Part shown: piece after piece, positions 9,024 to 13,465 of the stretch
Numbering within the stretch: position 1 is the first letter of the stretch
How the letters are laid out: each line of letters opens with the position of its first letter
Origin: Polyrhizophydium stewartii
Lineage: Eukaryota > Chytridiomycota > Chytridiomycetes > Rhizophydiales
Direction: 5' to 3'
NCBI GenBank assembly: GCA_027604665.1
Contig: JADGIZ010000450.1
Span: forward strand, 1-13,465
Length of the DNA: 13,465 nucleotides
The notes under the pieces: generated by a model
The model's input: the letters and a program-made list of their open reading frames with translations, nothing else
Database searches by the model: none
What the model was told of the DNA's origin: nothing
Program-made: the position numbers and the translations under genes

Positions 9024-10026
9024 TCACGAGTCGGCGTCCATGTCGTCGCCATCGTCGGTCTCCTCGACACGCTTCTTGAGGGCCTTGAGCATCGAGGGGA
9101 TCCGTGATGGCGGCGCGCCGTCCGCAGCGCGGATAAAGTTGGCGGCCAGCACAATCTGGCGCGTGGTTTCTGCGTTGATCCAGACGCGGCCGTTCATGCC
9201 GATGGCGGTCTCGAAGGGGAACAAGCTCGAGAGGCCCTCGAGGATGGGGCTGTTCTTTGCCATGAGACTGTGTTTGAGTTTTTTTGGTTGCAAGCAAGGG
9301 TCAGCGGTTGCGCATGGAGTTTAAAGAGACAAGGATGCATGATGCGAGGGATCCAGTGACAAATGCCCGACACGAAAGAAGGCACGCACCTGCGGCACAT
9401 GCCCAGCGAGCACTTGACGACTGTGCCGCCCTTGAGCTCGCCAAAGCCGTCGGCCTTGGACGTGGCCGGGTTGACGCACTCAATCTCTGGGTCCATGTCC
9501 TTGTTGGCCAGCGAGACGCGGGCGTAGACGAGCGCGCCAACGTCGAGGTTGGGCCGGTTGCGCTTGGTGGCGCCCTCAAAGGCGAGCACGGGCAGCAGCG
9601 CCGGGTGCGGGCCGCCAATGTCGACTCGGAAGTTCTCGGCGTGCTTGGCCTGCACGACGGCCAGCACGGGCTCGCCGACCGAGGGGATGTACTGGCGGCG
9701 CGGCGCCGCGCGGCAACGCAAGAAGCGGGCGGCCCAAGGCCCAGCGGGGGCGGCACGAGACAAGGCGCAGCGTGCGCAGCGTGTAGTGGCCAGTCGGGGA
9801 GCGCAACGTCAGCTCGGCGGGCTCGCGAGGGGCCGGAGGAGCGGCGATCACTTGCGCGCTTCTGCGAGGCATTGAGCCACAGGCGGTTGCCCGAGTCCTC
9901 GCACACGAGGCCGGCCTTGACGGCGGTGACGGCGCCGAGCAGCTGCGTCAGGCCCGGGCCGAGGCGCAGCGCGGCGGGGTCGTCGGGCACGGCGACGACG
10001 TCTCCGGGCAGCGCGATGGTTGCCAT
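9024..10026 (-). CDS. RRP40: Exosome cap subunit RRP40
   Basis: RNA-binding cap subunit of the RNA exosome, which degrades and trims RNA 3' to 5' in nucleus and cytoplasm (EXOSC3 in animals). Exons: 10026-9856, 9691-9390 and 9267-9024, totalling 717 nt and 238 residues, close to yeast Rrp40. Visible hallmarks: N-terminal LPGD (6-9), GPGL (23-26), ASQKR/YIP at the start of the S1 domain (about 54-60), FEGATKRNRPN (95-105), ANKDMDPEI (119-127) and the KH-domain signature GMNGRVWI (181-188). The C-terminus is acidic. The start at 10026 sits in a strong GACATGG context and puts LPGD at the expected place. The frame is also open upstream, with further in-frame ATGs that are not favoured. It converges on PS synthase with 259 bp between the stop codons. 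Confidence 0.95.
9268..9389 (-). other. RRP40 intron 2 (122 nt, phase 2)
   Basis: Donor AG/GTGCGT, CTGAC at 9304-9300, acceptor AACACAG. The joint codon is AGT, giving GMCR-S-LMAKNSPIL ahead of the KH domain. Confidence 0.9.
9692..9855 (-). other. RRP40 intron 1, GC-AG type (164 nt, phase 0)
   Basis: Donor CGC/GCAAGT, which is the strict consensus for GC-AG introns. CTGAC is at 9812-9808 and the acceptor is CCGCCAG. Removal gives SQKR-YIPSVGEP, matching the conserved QKRY junction of the family exactly. The GT two bases inside (A/GTGATC) leaves the next exon out of frame, because only one AG is available near the exon. Confidence 0.85.
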
Positions 10027-11481
10027 GTCGAGGGTTGGCCGAGAAACGTGGTTTGGTCGAGTTTTGTCGCCGGCGCGCATAGCAGCGGCTGGCGGCGGCG
10101 GCTCGCGTGCCGGCGGGGTGAGCATGCCGGCGCCCAGATCGCGGCTGGTGCGGCAGCGGCGGAGGCGGAAGCGGCTGAGGCGGCGGCGGCTGAGGCGACG
10201 GGTGCAGCCGTCGGGGAAGGCTGAGATCACAAACCCTGCATCGCACACACTGCAAGGGCATTGCCGCCGACTTGCCCGTGTTCGCAGCACAGCTCCGCCT
10301 GGAAAGCGCACAAGAGGCGGAGGCAGCAGGTGTGTTCGTTTGTGGGCGGGGGTGGGGCCGAGACCCCGAGGGCGGAGCACGCCGATGGCGCAGTTGCCCC
10401 CGCTGGGGTCGAACGGCTCCGCGCTGCCCGCGCACGGGCCTCAGCGGGGCCCTCGGCGGTGGGCTCGGCGGGGCCGGCGGGCCGCATCAGCGGGTGCTGC
10501 AGGAGGGTGTTTGCAACAGCAGCATCGCATGTGCCGCATGGCGCAAGGGCGGTGGCCCTGCCGCGGGCTGCTGGAACGCGGTTGGCCGGCGTTGCCAACA
10601 CCCCCATCCCCGCACTGTGCGCAGCACAGGCCCCGACGACGCAGGCCTCGACGACGACGCAGGCGCCGACGCACGCCGAGACGCGGGTACGACCGAGACA
10701 GCAGGGTGGGTGGCCGCTGTCGGCGCAGGAGGGCGGTCGATCCCCGCTGCTTGCGGAGCGGCAGGCGTGGGTGGGTCCGTGCAGCTTGCAGGGCGGCAGG
10801 GGAGGTGTGGTCCGGCCGCAGGCAGCGGCGAGCGGCGAGCCGCTTGGAAGGATGGGCGGCGAGCTGCGGCCGTGCCGGCACCGCCCCCCGCGAGCGGCCG
10901 TTGCAGCATCCGCCGCCAGCGTGCCGGTCTGCGGGCCGGGCGGGCCTGCGGGGCTGGAACCGGAGCGGGGGCGGAGCGAGCGCGCCGGCGGGCTGCCGGG
11001 CGGAGCGGAGCGGCCTCTCGCTGCCACGCGTCGCAGCGGCCGCACACGGACTCGCTCTGCCCGCCCGTGAGCCCCTCGGGCGACCGGCCGCCCTCCCTCG
11101 CGCCGGCCCGCAGGCGTCGCACACAGTCGCAGCATCCGGCGCGGGCGCCCGCCGCGCCGAGGCCTCTGCGATCCGGCGGCACGCAGCCCGCGCGCGTTGG
11201 CTCCGCTGCCGTCCCCGCCGCGGCCCTTTTTTCTCGCTGGCGCTGACGCTGCCGCCTGCTGCGCCGCCTGCCGCTTGCCGCCTGCTGCGCCGCCTGCCGC
11301 TTGCCGCCTGCTGCGCCGCCTGCTGCGCCGCCGTCGCCGGCGCCGCCTCCGCCTGCGCCGGAACCAATGCGGGCGGGCCGGCGCAACTCCTGGTGGTTGT
11401 CCCCAACGGTCGGCGCTCTGGCCGCTCTATAGCTCAACACAGACACGCGTACACAAGCACACAGGCATCACCCGCGCCATC
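10027..11481. other. Intergenic region, no supported gene
   Basis: About 1.45 kb between the start codons of RRP40 (minus) and the unknown plus-strand gene, so it should hold both promoters. Very GC-rich. A GC-box-like run GGGCGGGGGTGGGG is at 10344-10357. A 26-bp tandem repeat is at 11251-11322. A lower-GC stretch with TCTATAGC (about 11426-11433) lies roughly 50 bp before the ATG at 11482 and is a weak core-promoter candidate. Open frames of several hundred codons occur on both strands, but they overlap one another, are Ala/Arg/Pro-rich and show no domain. Confidence 0.5.
11251..11322. repeat. 26-bp tandem repeat, about 2.8 copies
   Basis: Units at 11251-11276 and 11277-11302 are identical (GCCGCCTGCTGCGCCGCCTG followed by CCGCTT). 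A third copy matches for its first 20 bases (11303-11322). The 26-bp period shifts reading frame at each copy, which argues against it coding for a repeated peptide. Confidence 0.9.
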
Positions 11482-13465
11482 ATGGGCGAGGTCACGGGTC
11501 ATCGCGACGCAAGCCCGCCTGTGCCTGCCACCGACGGCGCTGCGGGTCCGGCATGGACCCCAAGCCGCATGCCGGCACGCAGCCCGCAATCACCACCATC
11601 CCCGTGCCCGCAGCCGCAGTCGGGTGACCGCCCAAGTGTGATGAAGCGCCACGCACCCGCCGGCGACCCCGCCCCGCCGGCGGCCCCGCCCGACGCCGCG
11701 GCCCCGCCACGCAAGCGCCGCCCGCAGGCCGGCTGTGGCCTGCCCCCGCCGCCCGGTCGAGAGACAGAAGCCGAGGCGGAGGCGGAGGCGGAGGCGGAGG
11801 CGGAGACGGAGACGGAGACACTGGCTGAGACGCGGGCGGAGTCGGAGTCGGCCTCGCCGCCGTGGATGCCCTCGCAGATATCGGGGACACGGTGCCCTCG
11901 CGCGGATGTCGCCCCCACGGCGGCATCCACGGCCACCCGCGATGCCGAGGTGCACCCGCCGGTTGGAGAGCGCTTTCCCACCTCGAGGCCGCCGTCGCCG
12001 TCACAGCCCAAGCCATCACCATCGCCACCATCGGCACAACCGCCACTGCCTCCGCAAGAGAGACTGCAACCGCCGGCACAGCCCTCGATGCACCACCTGC
12101 CGCACCACCCTCTGCCCGCTGGCGCCACGGGCGATGCGCGGGCCGTTGCCCGCACGGCAGCCGACACAGCCGTCGGTCGGCGGCCGGCAGCCGCACCGGG
12201 CACACCAACGACGCCGGGGCTCCCCGGGCCGCGCGACGGTGGGTCACGGCCACCGGCAGCCAGATTGCGCAGCGCTGACGCCGCCACTCTCGCAGAACCC
12301 CTGGACTCGACGGCGCCGCAGTGGCTGCCGCCGCGGGCGCCAGCGGTGCAGCCGCCGCCGTCGCCGCGAGCGCGCATGCTGGCGGCCGCCGCGCAGCCAG
12401 CGGCCATCAGCACCACGCTGCCGACGCCAACGTCGACGATGCGCACGCCGGCGTCGACCACGTCGTTTGTCTCGCAGCGCACGCGGCGCTGGCGTCACGG
12501 CAGCTTCAGCGGCAGCCTGGGCAGCAGCCTGGGCAGCAGCCTGGGCGGCCTGGGCGGGGGCAGCCAGGCGCACAGCACACTCAGCACCAGCTTCTCGGGG
12601 TCGTGGGCGACGCCCGCAACGTCTGCACACCTCGACACGCTGCTCAGCTCGTCGGTGTCGGGCGGCTCTGACGCGCCGGCGGCTGACCCGCCGCCAACGC
12701 GCGAGGCATCTCAGTGGGTCCTTGCCGCCAAGGTGAGCGCCGCTCTCCCCCCCCGCGCAAGGGCGCTGTGTGTACCGGCGGGCTGACCATGGGCGGCGCC
12801 GACCTGCAGGCGCTCTCGCTGCGGGCCGATGCGCCGCCCGGCGCGGGCGGCGGCACCGTCGACGGCGGCGAGGCCGTGTGGGCGTACTCGCCTGTGGCGC
12901 CGCTGTCCGCGGCAGCTCATGGCGTGCTGTTCGACTCCGCACGGACACTGCCGCACCCCTGTGACGTCACGCCGCGCGCCGGTGCCACCGGAGCCGGCCG
13001 CTTTCCTGCAGATGCGGCCGCCGCTGCCGCCGCCGGCAGCAGGCGCGCCTCGGGCACGGGCTCGCCGCCGCTGAGCCGGGAGGGCCCGGCGCCCGCGGCA
13101 GGCGCAATCCAGGGCTGGTCCATCGGCGTCGACGGCGGCGGCGGCAACAGCGGCGGCGACGTGGCAGACGGCAGCAGCGACGGCGGCGGCGGCGGGCAGG
13201 CGGTGCATGGCGCGGCGCACAGGGTGGCGGCGGCCGCAACGGTGGCCGCAGGGCAGGCCGCAGGGCAGGCCGCAGGGCAGGCCGCAGCGGCCGCCGCAGC
13301 GGCCGCCGCAGCGTCTGCGGGCGTGGCGCCCGGCAGCCACGTGCGCGAGGGGTCCGGCGGGCATCCGGCGGGCATCGGCCGCGCACTCGCGGCGCACGCC
13401 ACAGGGGCGATCGCGCCTCGGGCCGCGGGTGGTGCGGGTGCCGCGGGTGGTGCGGGTGCCGCGAG
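11482..13465 (+). CDS. Low-complexity protein of unknown function, 3' partial
   Basis: I do not recognise this gene. Proposed exons are 11482-12732 (417 codons) and 12810 to the window end (218 full codons, no stop), so the protein is longer than about 635 residues. It is Pro/Ala/Ser-rich throughout. Visible features: a basic cluster RKRR (77-80) that could be a nuclear localisation signal, an alternating Glu-Ala/Glu-Thr tract (94-113), a Ser/Arg segment SFVSQRTRRWRHGSFS (328-343), a Gly-Ser-Leu repeat (344-361), and in exon 2 alanine/glycine repeats including AGQA units. No transmembrane segment or signal peptide is evident. The ATG lies in an ATCATGG context, but the frame is also open upstream. 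A folded domain may lie past the window edge. A regulatory nuclear protein is possible but unproven. Confidence 0.55.
11761..11820 (+). repeat. Hexanucleotide repeat coding Glu-Ala/Glu-Thr
   Basis: Ten in-frame 6-bp units of the GAGGCG/GAGACG kind (five exact GAGGCG in the middle) code an alternating acidic tract, residues 94-113 of the unknown protein. Confidence 0.9.
12514..12549 (+). repeat. 12-bp coding repeat, three copies
   Basis: AGCCTGGGCAGC twice, then AGCCTGGGCGGC. It codes a Ser-Leu-Gly repeat in the unknown protein. Confidence 0.85.
12733..12809 (+). other. Intron in the unknown gene (77 nt, phase 0)
   Basis: Donor AAG/GTGAGC, CTGAC at 12783-12787, acceptor GACCTGCAG, with the same grammar as the other introns. 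Reading through meets an in-frame stop at 12784. Splicing opens a frame that stays open for the remaining 656 nt to the window end. Confidence 0.7.
13251..13310 (+). repeat. Two adjoining 12-bp coding repeats
   Basis: GGGCAGGCCGCA three times (13251-13286), then GCGGCCGCCGCA twice (13287-13310). In the proposed exon 2 frame they read as GQAA units followed by polyalanine. Confidence 0.9.
13422..13465 (+). repeat. 18-bp tandem repeat at window end
   Basis: GCCGCGGGTGGTGCGGGT at 13422-13439 and again at 13440-13457, with the start of a third copy running into the window edge. It codes AAGGAG-type units. The true copy number is unknown. Confidence 0.85.

Noticed and set aside
11426..11445. TATAGCTCAAC stretch resembling a tRNA A box
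   Set aside because: No B box follows at the expected distance and no acceptor stem can be paired. It is kept only as a weak promoter candidate.
10227..11446. Minus-strand open frames of about 300-320 codons in the RRP40 upstream region
   Set aside because: Three such frames overlap each other in different phases, are Ala/Arg/Pro-rich, and cross the 26-bp repeat. No motif favours any of them.
9284..11641. 785-codon plus-strand open frame
   Set aside because: It runs antisense through RRP40 exons and introns and then through intergenic repeats, with no recognisable domain and a composition typical of GC-rich shadow frames.

Overview
This is GC-rich nuclear DNA from a eukaryote. The genes are split by short introns (28 to 291 nt), and the proteins are eukaryote-specific: a full-length Dicer, a base-exchange phosphatidylserine synthase and the exosome cap subunit RRP40. 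A base-exchange PS synthase is the animal and plant type; yeasts and other Dikarya make PS by the CDP-diacylglycerol route. The synthase aligns without gaps to my recollection of the animal enzyme over the stretches I compared, so I lean towards an early-branching fungus or another opisthokont-like protist. A GC-rich green alga is not excluded. The species cannot be read from the window.

Layout, left to right. 1-358: no supported gene, with a (TTG)n microsatellite. 359-6070, minus: Dicer in three exons, about 1868 residues. 6071-6273: a 203-bp divergent promoter region. 6274-8764, plus: PS synthase in seven exons, 524 residues. 8765-9023: convergent 3' region with a poly(A) site. 9024-10026, minus: RRP40 in three exons, 238 residues. 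10027-11481: about 1.45 kb with no supported gene and a 26-bp tandem repeat. 11482 to the window end, plus: a low-complexity protein of unknown function with one intron, cut off by the window edge.

All the introns share one splicing grammar. Donors are mostly GTGCGT or GTGAGT, a CTGAC (once CTAAC) branch-point motif is present, and acceptors end in CAG. This shared signature was used to set the exon joints, and each joint was checked by whether it restored the conserved protein. Two introns are odd: a GC-AG intron in RRP40 and an apparent 28-nt intron inside the Dicer dsRNA-binding domain.

Dicer (dsRNA cleavage) and RRP40 (3'-5' RNA decay) both act on RNA, but they are separate transcription units and nothing here links them functionally. 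No mobile element, CRISPR array, rRNA or tRNA was found. Many long open frames exist on both strands because stop codons are rare in such GC-rich DNA; they are shadows of the genes listed. I did not find a clearly new multi-gene system.
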